From Paenibacillus oleatilyticus (GTDB lineage: Bacteria; Bacillota; Bacilli; Paenibacillales; NBRC-103111): a DNA stretch of 59,693 bases. The translations under genes and the position numbers were made by a program. Of the stretch, positions 52,827-59,693 are shown one piece after another. A model generated the notes under the pieces. It searched no databases and was not told where the DNA came from. It was given only the letters and a program-made list of their open reading frames with translations. Positions within the stretch are counted from its first letter, which is position 1; every line of letters starts with the position of its first letter. The DNA lies in NCBI RefSeq assembly GCF_018998565.1, contig NZ_JAHNZO010000040.1, positions 1 through 59,693 of the forward strand, read 5' to 3'.

Positions 52827-54002
52827 ATGGGAGAAACCATTCGACCGCATGGCGGGACACTTATTAATCGGGTGATTGAGGGCGAGAAAAGAGCAAGTCT
52901 GTTGGAACACGCCGCAACGTTATATTCAATTAAGATCGACGCCTGGACGATCTCCGATCTTGATTTGATCGGTGTCGGCGCTTTTTCGCCGCTTACTGGC
53001 TTTTTGGGCGAACAGGATTATCATTCGGTCGTGGAACGCATGCGCTTGGAAGACGGAACGGTCTGGAGCATTCCGATTACGTTAGCCGTCGAGCCGCAAA
53101 TCGCCCATGATCTTGCCATCGGGCAGGAAGTAGCGCTTGTAGGGGCGCAAGACGGCGTCATCTACGGTATCATTGAAGTCCAAAGCATTTATCATGTCGA
53201 CCAGCGCAAAGAAGCGCTGAACGTGTTTAAAACCGACGACGAAGCGCATCCCGGCGTCCAGAAGCTGTTCTCCAGGCCGTCTACTTATGTCGGCGGGCCG
53301 ATCCAAGTATTAAACCGTCCGAAGCCGGATAAATTCGAGGAGTTTTACTATGACCCGGCCGTGACGCGTCGGCTTTTTTCCGAAAAGGGCTGGAAGACTG
53401 TAGTCGGCTTTCAAACGCGGAATCCGGTTCACCGGGCGCACGAATATATTCAAAAAAGTGCAATGGAAATCGTCGATGCGCTCTTTTTGAACCCGCTCGT
53501 AGGCGAGACCAAGTCGGACGATATTTCGGCGGATGTCCGGATGCGCAGCTACTTGGTCCTGCTGGAAAATTACTATCCGAAGGATCGCGTATTTTTGGGC
53601 GTATTCCCCGCGGCGATGCGCTATGCCGGGCCGCGTGAAGCGATTTTCCATGCCATGGTCCGGAAAAACTACGGCTGCACGCATTTTATTGTAGGCCGCG
53701 ATCATGCGGGCGTCGGCGACTATTACGGAACGTATGAAGCGCAGGAAATCTTCAGCAACTTCACTCCCGAGGAGCTCGGCATCACGCCGCTGTTCTTCGA
53801 GCACAGCTTCTTTTGTACGAAATGCGGCAACATGGCTTCCAGCAAGACGTGCCCGCACGGCAAAGAAGACCATCTGCATCTCTCCGGAACAAAGGTTCGT
53901 GCGCTGCTGCGTGACGGCCAATGCCCGCCGCCGCAGTTTACGCGGCCGGAAGTGGCGGAAGTATTGATCCAAGGTATGAAAGACCCTGCATATCAGGTAT
54001 AA
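52827..54002 (+). CDS. sat: Sulfate adenylyltransferase
   Basis: This 391-aa ATP sulfurylase makes APS from sulfate and ATP. It has QTRNPVHRAHE (196-206) with the HxxH active-site motif, and GRDHAGVGDYYG. A C-terminal CTKCGN...CPHG cluster resembles a zinc site. AGGAGGAG precedes the ATG (GTG 52824 is also in frame). It forms a two-gene unit with cysH; its terminator overlaps the cwlD ribosome site. Confidence 0.95.
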   Translation: MGETIRPHGGTLINRVIEGEKRASLLEHAATLYSIKIDAWTISDLDLIGVGAFSPLTGFLGEQDYHSVVERMRLEDGTVWSIPITLAVEPQIAHDLAIGQEVALVGAQDGVIYGIIEVQSIYHVDQRKEALNVFKTDDEAHPGVQKLFSRPSTYVGGPIQVLNRPKPDKFEEFYYDPAVTRRLFSEKGWKTVVGFQTRNPVHRAHEYIQKSAMEIVDALFLNPLVGETKSDDISADVRMRSYLVLLENYYPKDRVFLGVFPAAMRYAGPREAIFHAMVRKNYGCTHFIVGRDHAGVGDYYGTYEAQEIFSNFTPEELGITPLFFEHSFFCTKCGNMASSKTCPHGKEDHLHLSGTKVRALLRDGQCPPPQFTRPEVAEVLIQGMKDPAYQV

Positions 54003-54015
54003 GCAAGGTATAATT

Positions 54016-54070
54016 ATCCACCTCGTCCCATAAGATGAAAGAGAGTCTAGGGATGTGAGGTGGATTTTTT
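54016..54070 (+). terminator. sat terminator containing the cwlD ribosome-binding site
   Basis: ATCCACCTC (54016-54024) and GAGGTGGAT (54057-54065) form a perfect 9-bp stem with inner TCCC/GGGA pairs, followed by six T. The 3' arm GAGGTGG is also the Shine-Dalgarno sequence of cwlD, whose ATG is at 54072. A TATAAT at 54009-54014 sits just before the 5' arm. Confidence 0.75.
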
Positions 54071-54071
54071 C

Positions 54072-54827
54072 ATGTTCGGAAAAAGAAAGAGGGTCGTCGT
54101 TTGGCTGACCATGCATAGCGGGATCAAAATCGTTATGTCAGCCTTGTTGGTGGCGCTCATGCTGTTCATGTTCACGTACGAGCTCCCATCCACCAAAACA
54201 TGGACGTATTGGACGATGCCGCTGTCCGGCAAAATCATCGCATTGGATGCCGGGCATGGCGGGCCGGACGGAGGCGCTCGAAGTAAGGACGGGCTGGAGG
54301 AGAAGGATGTCAATCTGGCCATTGCCTTGCACCTTCGGGATTATTTGCAGCAATCGGGAGCATTGGTGGTCATGACCCGGGAGGACGACCGGGACCTGGC
54401 CTCTCCGGAAACAAAAGGGTACAGCAAACGAAAGACCGAAGATCTGCTGAAACGGGCTGAGTTTGTTACCAAGCAAAAGTCCAATCTATTCGTCAGCATC
54501 CATCTGAACAGCATTCCATCCCCTCGCTGGTCAGGTGCGCAAACGTTTTTTTATCCGAATCATGCCGATAATTCGACCTTGGCAACCTTGATTCAGGAGG
54601 AAATAAAAAGGAATTTGAAAAATACGGATCGGGTCGCGAAGCAGGCCGACAAAGAAATCTATTTGCTTAAAGCGATGACCATTCCAAGCGCTCTCGTCGA
54701 AGTCGGATTTTTATCCAATCCGGGCGAGGCTCAGCTCCTTCGGGATCCGACTTATCAGAAAAAGATAGCGACTTCCATTTACCAAGGCATTCTCCGGTAC
54801 TACTCAGGTGAAAAAGTGGGCTCCTGA
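54072..54827 (+). CDS. cwlD: N-acetylmuramoyl-L-alanine amidase CwlD (spore cortex)
   Basis: CwlD is needed to make muramic-delta-lactam in the spore cortex. This 251-aa protein has an N-terminal membrane anchor (about 18-36) and an Amidase_3 domain: ALDAGHGGPDGG (zinc His62), SIHLNS (His) and SALVEVGFLSN (catalytic Glu). I chose ATG 54072 behind AGGTGG (54058-54063); GTG 54060 lies inside it. In B. subtilis cwlD is also next to salA. Confidence 0.93.
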   Translation: MFGKRKRVVVWLTMHSGIKIVMSALLVALMLFMFTYELPSTKTWTYWTMPLSGKIIALDAGHGGPDGGARSKDGLEEKDVNLAIALHLRDYLQQSGALVVMTREDDRDLASPETKGYSKRKTEDLLKRAEFVTKQKSNLFVSIHLNSIPSPRWSGAQTFFYPNHADNSTLATLIQEEIKRNLKNTDRVAKQADKEIYLLKAMTIPSALVEVGFLSNPGEAQLLRDPTYQKKIATSIYQGILRYYSGEKVGS

Positions 54828-54886
54828 TGATTTTGTGGTATAATATACCGCAGTAGAACTTAAACTTGGATCGCCGAGGTGACATC

Positions 54887-55993
54887 GTGCTAACCAAAGA
54901 ACAATTGCTGGCTTCCGTAAGCCCGCTGAAGGACCTGGAATTCGGCTTAAGCTTAACCGATTTGAATTTTATTCGCGATATCATGATCAAAGAACAACAT
55001 GTGTCGGCTACCGTACTGCTGTCCAGTGATAACGAATCGTACAAGCAGCAACTGCAGAACCAGGTTGCTGAGGCGTTCAAACAAGCGGGCGCTGCCGACG
55101 TTCACCTGCGTTTTCGGCTGCTGTCCGAATTCGAGCGCAACGAAGCGGCGCGTAAAGTTCAAGAATCCGCTTCTGTTTACGAACAAAACGAACAACCTTC
55201 CGAGCCTTCCGTCAACGTGCTTGATCCCCAATCGGGAGTGCGCTTCATTGCGATCGCGAGCGGAAAAGGCGGCGTCGGGAAATCGACAGTCACCGTCAAC
55301 TTGGCCGTAGCGTTAGCAAGACTAGGGAAAAAAGTCGGTTTGGTCGATGCCGACATTTACGGATTTAGCGTTCCCGATATGATGGGCATCGAAGAACGGC
55401 CGCAGCTCGTGGACAACCGCATTATTCCGGTTGAGCGGTTCGGCGTAAAAGTGATCTCCATGGGCTTTTTTGTCGAAGAAAATACGCCGGTCATTTGGCG
55501 CGGTCCGATGCTGGGGAAAATGCTTCGCAACTTCTTCAACGAAGTGGAGTGGGGCGAGCTTGACTACATTTTGCTGGACCTGCCCCCGGGGACGGGAGAT
55601 GTGGCCCTCGACGTCCATCAGATGATTCCGCACAGCAAAGAAATTATCGTTACCACGCCTCATGCTACAGCCGCTTTTGTGGCGGCCCGGGCCGGAGCGA
55701 TGGCCATTCATACGGAGCATGAGATTATCGGTGTCGTCGAAAATATGTCGTACTACGCCTGTGGCAAATGCGGCAATAAGGATTATGTGTTCGGCCGTGG
55801 AGGCGGCGGCAAGCTTGCTGAGGAGCTGCATACGAAGCTGCTGGCACAAATTCCTCTGGGCGTTCCGGAGAACCATGTGGCCGAACCGGATTATTCTCCT
55901 TCGGTCTACAAAGCCGATACCGAAACAGGGCTCATTTACCGCGATATGGCGGAGCAAGTTATTCGGCAGCTAGAGGAAAAAGGATCGGCCTGA
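54887..55993 (+). CDS. salA: Mrp-family P-loop ATPase SalA
   Basis: This 368-aa Mrp/NBP35-type ATPase has an N-terminal MIP18-like domain (about 3-80), a linker and a deviant Walker A GKGGVGKST (126-134), plus a CGKCG pair. In B. subtilis SalA regulates scoC; iron-sulfur carrier roles are known for relatives. I chose GTG 54887 with GAGGTGA upstream over TTG 54866. The stop lies in the loop of its own terminator. Confidence 0.9.
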   Translation: MLTKEQLLASVSPLKDLEFGLSLTDLNFIRDIMIKEQHVSATVLLSSDNESYKQQLQNQVAEAFKQAGAADVHLRFRLLSEFERNEAARKVQESASVYEQNEQPSEPSVNVLDPQSGVRFIAIASGKGGVGKSTVTVNLAVALARLGKKVGLVDADIYGFSVPDMMGIEERPQLVDNRIIPVERFGVKVISMGFFVEENTPVIWRGPMLGKMLRNFFNEVEWGELDYILLDLPPGTGDVALDVHQMIPHSKEIIVTTPHATAAFVAARAGAMAIHTEHEIIGVVENMSYYACGKCGNKDYVFGRGGGGKLAEELHTKLLAQIPLGVPENHVAEPDYSPSVYKADTETGLIYRDMAEQVIRQLEEKGSA

Positions 55994-56013
55994 CCAGGCC
56001 GATCCTTCTTTTA
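55982..56013 (+). terminator. salA terminator overlapping the stop codon
   Basis: GGATCGGCCT (55982-55991) pairs with AGGCCGATCC (55996-56005), followed by TTCTTTT. The TGA stop (55991-55993) is at the loop. The gerD stop lies 13 nt further on the other strand. Confidence 0.9.
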
Positions 56014-56025
56014 TGAGGTGGATGC

Positions 56026-56727
56026 TTAACCTCCGCCTCCACCTCCACCACCTCCACCACCTCCACCACCTCCGCCACCTTGCTTTCCTTTTCCTCCTCC
56101 TTGTTTCTGCCCCTTGCCTTCGCCGCCTTTTCCTTTTTGTCCTGCTTGCTGCGTTTTCGGCATCGATTCTTCCTGCAGCACCTTCTTCATTAAATCCATC
56201 ATTTCCAAGCGGAAAATCGGACTTTGGAGCGATTCCTGAATAACAGCTTTCGTTTGAGTGCGGTAGGCGTTTCCTTTCATTGTATCCAGCAGCATCATTT
56301 CAAAATCCGGGCTTTTCATCGCGTCCATCATGGCTTTTTGATATTCCGGATCCTTCAATAAATCTTTTTGAAGCTGTTTGGTGTCTTTTTGAATGGCTTT
56401 TGCGAAATGGCCGGCAAATTTCGGATCGCTAATCATTTTCTGCAGAAACTGGTTGCTCTCCGTATCGGTCAATACATCCTTTACCGCAAGCTGAAGCTGC
56501 TGCGTATCGCCGGCGGATAATAGTTGGAGCTTGCTGTTCTCATGTATGGTAGCCTGTTGGATAGCTTTCCGCCCGTCTTCGGTTTTCAAAATATCGAGAA
56601 CCATCGACTTGGTGTCTTTGTAAGTATTCCCGCCACCGGCGGATGAAGCTTTAGATTCGGAACCGCAGGATGTTAAGAAGCCGAGGATTAGGACGGCGGG
56701 TAAAAAACGAATCCATCGCGCAATCAT
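56026..56727 (-). CDS. gerD: Spore germination lipoprotein GerD
   Basis: GerD clusters nutrient germinant receptors into the germinosome on the inner spore membrane. This 233-aa protein has a signal peptide with lipobox ending at Cys21 (FLTSCG) and an alpha-helical core (about 40-185) with repeated short DPK/DPE/SPDF/SPIF segments. The C-terminal tail is glycine/lysine/glutamine rich and ends in 17 glycines, encoded by a GGN trinucleotide run (56029-56079). Ribosome site AAAGGAG. It is convergent with salA. Confidence 0.92.
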   Translation of the reverse strand: MIARWIRFLPAVLILGFLTSCGSESKASSAGGGNTYKDTKSMVLDILKTEDGRKAIQQATIHENSKLQLLSAGDTQQLQLAVKDVLTDTESNQFLQKMISDPKFAGHFAKAIQKDTKQLQKDLLKDPEYQKAMMDAMKSPDFEMMLLDTMKGNAYRTQTKAVIQESLQSPIFRLEMMDLMKKVLQEESMPKTQQAGQKGKGGEGKGQKQGGGKGKQGGGGGGGGGGGGGGGGG

Positions 56728-56862
56728 CAGTTCGGGCTCCTTTCATTGTTTTGCCGTTAGTATTTGTTTCGCTCCCGGGGATTAACACAATTGTTGTTAG
56801 CTTTTTATTGTGAAGGTTGGTACAATTAACTGTTGAAATGACTTATTGGGGGTATAGCGGTC

Positions 56863-57459
56863 GTGACGTTAAGAAAATGGTTTTATTTATTTTGGACCAC
56901 GCTGCTGATCGGTGCGGTGACGGCCGTTATTGCCGGGCTTGTACTACAATTGACGGACCAACAGGTTGAGCTCGGCGGAAAACAAATCGGCTTCAGCATG
57001 ATCACGATGATCCTTGGCGGTGCTACAATCAGTGTGTTGAGCCAGATGGGCTTTTTCGCTTATTTGATTGTCCGGTATATCATAGGCGGTATTCTTCGAA
57101 AATGGGCTTGGGATATCGTCCAAGTGATCATTACGGTGATCGTCTTGTTCGATCTGATCTATTTGCGCTATGCTAGCAGTGAGCAGCAAATGAGCTGGGG
57201 AGTGTATATGATCCTTCCGCTTTCGCTCATTATCGTGTCGATTGGCGTAGCTTGGTGGAAAGTAAAAATGACGAATCGGAGCGCCGCTATTCCGACATTA
57301 TTCTTTATGATCGCGGTCACGGCGATCGAGGCGATTCCTTCCCTGCGGCTCGACAACGCGGCTTCTACAATCTTTATGATGGTTCCGCTGTACTTGTGCA
57401 ATGCTTGGCAAATTTTGATCCTCAGCAAAGTGCTGAACACAAATAAAGAGCCGATGTAA
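56863..57459 (+). CDS. kbaA: KinB signalling pathway activation protein KbaA
   Basis: This 198-aa integral membrane protein has about six transmembrane helices and is needed for KinB kinase to feed the sporulation phosphorelay in B. subtilis. The gene lies between gerD and pdaB as there. The start is GTG 56863 with TGGGGGTA upstream. The 135-nt divergent region with gerD shows TACAAT (56821) but no matching -35 I would defend. Confidence 0.85.
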   Translation: MTLRKWFYLFWTTLLIGAVTAVIAGLVLQLTDQQVELGGKQIGFSMITMILGGATISVLSQMGFFAYLIVRYIIGGILRKWAWDIVQVIITVIVLFDLIYLRYASSEQQMSWGVYMILPLSLIIVSIGVAWWKVKMTNRSAAIPTLFFMIAVTAIEAIPSLRLDNAASTIFMMVPLYLCNAWQILILSKVLNTNKEPM

Positions 57460-57476
57460 CGGCTCTTGCTGTTTTT
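57447..57476 (+). terminator. kbaA terminator overlapping the stop codon
   Basis: AGAGCCG (57447-57453) pairs with CGGCTCT (57460-57466) and T6 follows after TGCTG. The TAA stop (57457-57459) is in the loop. It may also stop transcripts of pdaB from the other side less well. Confidence 0.75.
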
Positions 57477-57494
57477 TCGTATGAAGAAGCGGGG

Positions 57495-58280
57495 TTAACG
57501 TACAGGCTTCATGGTTTGATCTTCGACAGGCGGTTGATTGCCGACCTTCGTTTGCTTCATCAATTGACTGACGGTCACGAACTCGTAACCTTTTTCGCGT
57601 AATTTGTCGATAATAACGGGGAGCGCTTCGTGAGTTTGCTTAACGGAATCGCTGGCGTGAAATAGAACGATATCGCCGGGATGCGCTTTCGCCAAGACGC
57701 GGTTGACAATCGTATCGACGCCTTTATTCATCCAATCCTGAGAATCCGTATCCCATTGAATGACCGTATAACGCAGCTCGTTAGCGATCCGCAGCACGCG
57801 TTTGTCAAAATCGCCGTTGGGAAGCCGCAGCAGGTTCGGACTCGTGCCGGCAACTTCTTGAATGATTTGGTGAGCTGTCTTAATTTGGGTGCGAACTTCC
57901 TCGTCACTCAAGCTGCTGTAGTTCACGTGCTTATGTCCGTGACTGCCGATTTCCCATCCGCCTTTGACAATTTTGCTCACGATGTCGGGATGGCTTTTGG
58001 TCCATGGGGAAGATAAGAAGAAGGTTGCGTTTCGAATCCCCTTATCTTCCAAGATTTTAAGGATCGGTTCCGTGCGCGTATCCCCCCAGCTGATATCGAA
58101 GGTGAGAGCGATCAGCTTTCTTTCCGTGGGAATGCTGTAGACTGCAGCGGGTTCGTATTGGGAGAAGACCGAAACATTTTCCCTTTCCGAATAAATGATA
58201 CCGATGGCGAACAGGACAGCAACGGCAATAATTAGCGATTGTTTGAGCTTTTTGCCGTTCATGACATAAAAATAATTCAC
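57495..58280 (-). CDS. pdaB: Polysaccharide deacetylase PdaB family, sporulation
   Basis: This 261-aa protein has an N-terminal membrane anchor (about 13-30) and a NodB-type deacetylase domain: ALTFDISWGD, SHGHKHVNYSSL (metal His) and LRLPNGDFDK. PdaB maintains spores after late sporulation in B. subtilis. The start is GTG at 58280-58278 with AAAGGAGG upstream on the minus strand. Gene order gerD-kbaA-pdaB agrees. Confidence 0.9.
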   Translation of the reverse strand: MNYFYVMNGKKLKQSLIIAVAVLFAIGIIYSERENVSVFSQYEPAAVYSIPTERKLIALTFDISWGDTRTEPILKILEDKGIRNATFFLSSPWTKSHPDIVSKIVKGGWEIGSHGHKHVNYSSLSDEEVRTQIKTAHQIIQEVAGTSPNLLRLPNGDFDKRVLRIANELRYTVIQWDTDSQDWMNKGVDTIVNRVLAKAHPGDIVLFHASDSVKQTHEALPVIIDKLREKGYEFVTVSQLMKQTKVGNQPPVEDQTMKPVR

Positions 58281-58378
58281 TGGCTAGGCCTCCTTTGCCC
58301 ATCTCGTCCGGAAAGGCTTGTATTAGTAGATATGTATGCTCGTACCCTTATCTTATGCTTAAAAGGAGGGACTCTCTT

Positions 58379-58990
58379 TTGAATTGGAAAAACGCATTTA
58401 TGCAAATGAAGCTGATGAAACATTACTTTATTGCATCCACCTTGGTATTTGTCGCGGGCATCGTGATGGGCGCTCTGTACTCGAGCCAGTTTCATGCGTT
58501 CATCAACGGCCAGCTCGATGCGTTAAAACAAATCTCGGATTCCATTGCAAGCAAGCCGAATCAGCAATGGTCATTATTTTGGCTCATCTTTTGGAATAAT
58601 GCTTCCAAATCGTTATTGATCATTGCCTTGGGATTGTTTTTCGGGGTATTCCCGTTGTTCTTTCTTCTTGCCAACGGCTTGCTGCTTGGTTACGTATGTA
58701 TGGTTTCGGCTCAGAAGCAATCCTGGCTGTATGTGATCAAAACAATCCTTCCCCACGGGATCCTGGAGATTCCGGCGATTATCGTGGCCTGTGCCTTCGG
58801 GTTGCGATTGGGCGTGATGGTGCTGAAGATGCTGCTTTCTGCACTTAGTCCGGCCCGTTCCGTCAAGACAAGAGAACAGTTTCTGCAGTTTATCAAGTCG
58901 CTGCTGCCTGTCAGTGTGATGCTCGTAGCGGTGCTGTTCGTAGCTGCGTTAATCGAAAGTACATTAACCTTATGGCTGGCCCGCGGATAA
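58379..58990 (+). CDS. Stage II sporulation protein M-like (DUF95) membrane protein
   Basis: This 203-aa membrane protein has about five hydrophobic segments and the SpoIIM/DUF95 pattern, including FWNNASKSLLIIALGLFFGVFPLFFLLANG and TILPHGILEIPAIIVA. SpoIIM with SpoIID and SpoIIP drives engulfment; whether this is the true SpoIIM or a paralogue cannot be decided here. I chose TTG 58379 with AAAAGGAGGG 8 nt upstream; the reading from 58295 runs over that site. Divergent from pdaB. Confidence 0.8.
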   Translation: MNWKNAFMQMKLMKHYFIASTLVFVAGIVMGALYSSQFHAFINGQLDALKQISDSIASKPNQQWSLFWLIFWNNASKSLLIIALGLFFGVFPLFFLLANGLLLGYVCMVSAQKQSWLYVIKTILPHGILEIPAIIVACAFGLRLGVMVLKMLLSALSPARSVKTREQFLQFIKSLLPVSVMLVAVLFVAALIESTLTLWLARG

Positions 58991-59176
58991 AAATAAATGA
59001 AACGCAACTCATAAAAATGCCCAAAACTGTGCATAACAGTAAAACACAAGACGGTTTTGGCGATATAAAAAGGTATGCAGACAAGCGCCGACCCTTCTTG
59101 GTTTGGAATCGTTACGCTAACGCTGCATATCTTTTTTGCATTTGTGCACTTCATTTTGGAAAGGGGCCACATCGGC

Positions 59177-59395
59177 ATGCTTGGCTTTTTGTTTAACGAA
59201 CGGGAATGCAGAGAACTGGATTACGTCCTGCGTAAGGAGCTGGATGAAATGCTCTTCGACTTGAATGACAAGAGAATCGATGCGGACATTAAAACGGCGA
59301 TCGAATCGCGGTACAAAGTCATTTTCCGCATGTATGCCCGCCTCGCCTCGCCCAAAGAAATCTCGAAATACGCAAGAAACCGGATGTACCATTAA
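59177..59395 (+). CDS. Small conserved-looking protein of unknown function
   Basis: This 72-aa protein begins MLGFLFNERECRELDYVLRKELDEML. It is charged and helical with a C-terminal basic region (SPKEISKYARNRMYH). I do not recognise the family. ATG 59177 has AAAGGGG about 10 nt upstream; a longer reading from 59075 adds a hydrophobic stretch of 34 residues, and the window does not decide between them. It is the last gene before the next rRNA operon. Confidence 0.6.
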   Translation: MLGFLFNERECRELDYVLRKELDEMLFDLNDKRIDADIKTAIESRYKVIFRMYARLASPKEISKYARNRMYH

Positions 59396-59414
59396 AATAA
59401 TTTGAAAAAATCGC

Positions 59415-59444
59415 TTGACTTCAGCTGCGCTCATATGATATTTT
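59415..59444 (+). promoter_or_regulatory. rRNA operon promoter P1 (candidate)
   Basis: TTGACT (59415-59420), 18-nt spacer, TATTTT (59439-59444). It is one of two candidate promoters for the rRNA operon beyond the right edge. Confidence 0.45.
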
Positions 59445-59510
59445 ATTACTCGTTCTCCTTTTGCAAGCAAGCAGCTTCACCTCTGGAAACAAAAAGAAAT
59501 AAAAAAAAGC

Positions 59511-59540
59511 TTGCTTTTCGATAGGTGAATGTGATATATT
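59511..59540 (+). promoter_or_regulatory. rRNA operon promoter P2 (candidate)
   Basis: TTGCTT (59511-59516), 18-nt spacer, TATATT (59535-59540). GCTTGCTT, which contains the -35, is an inverted copy of AAGCAAGC at 59465-59472; TTCACCT (59476-59482) and AGGTGAA (59523-59529) also match as inverted repeats. Confidence 0.5.
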
Positions 59541-59693
59541 ATAAAAGTCGCCGCTAAACGAGGTGACAACAAAAAACAAAAGCTGCAAGCATAACAGCGC
59601 AGCATTTGTTGAAAGAAATTGCCCTTTGAAAACTGAACATCGAGTGAGTGTCATAAAGAGAATGCAAATTCTCGTCAGTAGTAACTTTTGAGC
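59541..59693 (+). other. Leader region of the next rRNA operon
   Basis: The segment contains CCCTTTGAAAACTGAACA (about 59621-59638), typical of Bacillales rRNA operon leaders and spacers. No protein gene is seen. The 16S rRNA gene itself starts beyond the window, since no AGAGTTTGATC is present. Confidence 0.7.

Overview
This window looks like a Bacillales endospore former, most likely a member of the Paenibacillaceae. The protein sequences of RpoB, RpoC, S12, EF-Tu, ClpC and others are very close to Bacillus subtilis. The gene order is the Bacillus heat-shock, RNA polymerase and ribosomal-protein superregion with a few rearrangements. Sporulation genes (sigH, cwlD, gerD, kbaA, pdaB, spoIIM-like) are present. 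The window runs from the 3' end of one 5S rRNA gene (1-34) to the promoter and leader of another rRNA operon (59396-59693), so it is a complete inter-rrn segment. Only gerD and pdaB are on the minus strand.

Layout: 1-4978 is the class III heat-shock operon ctsR-mcsA-mcsB-clpC behind a CtsR-operator promoter. 5076-9793 holds radA, disA, pssA and the PIN-TRAM gene yacL, with a 170-bp palindrome between radA and disA. 9879-16809 holds isoprenoid genes (ispDF), gltX, a cysteine T-box controlling cysE-cysS, and RNA-processing genes (mrnC, rlmB, rae1). 16940-21335 holds sigH, rpmG-secE-nusG, rplK-rplA and rplJ-rplL, with L1 and L10 autoregulatory sites. 21418-34568 holds a 16S rRNA methyltransferase gene, rpoB-rpoC (both starting at TTG), rplGB, and the str operon rpsL-rpsG-fusA-tuf. 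34670-50021 is the S10-spc-alpha supercluster from rpsJ to rplQ, including secY, adk, map, infA and rpoA. 50123-51904 holds truA, rplM and rpsI; the ECF transporter genes usually found between rplQ and truA are absent. 52104-54002 is a two-gene sulfate assimilation unit, cysH-sat. 54072-59395 holds cwlD, salA, gerD, kbaA, pdaB, a spoIIM-like gene and a small unknown gene.

Most genes serve one theme: making RNA polymerase and ribosomes, quality control of proteins, and the regulation of both. The most unusual structure is non-coding. A family of about 30-nt repeats (at least eight copies) forms a hairpin directly in front of the Shine-Dalgarno sequence of rplJ, rplX, rpsN and rpmJ, with stems kept by compensatory changes. 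Two long palindromes (radA-disA gap and rpoB leader) share a loop-sequence resemblance. The cwlD ribosome-binding site lies inside the 3' arm of the sat terminator. These are the best leads for something undescribed; the coding content is largely conserved housekeeping.
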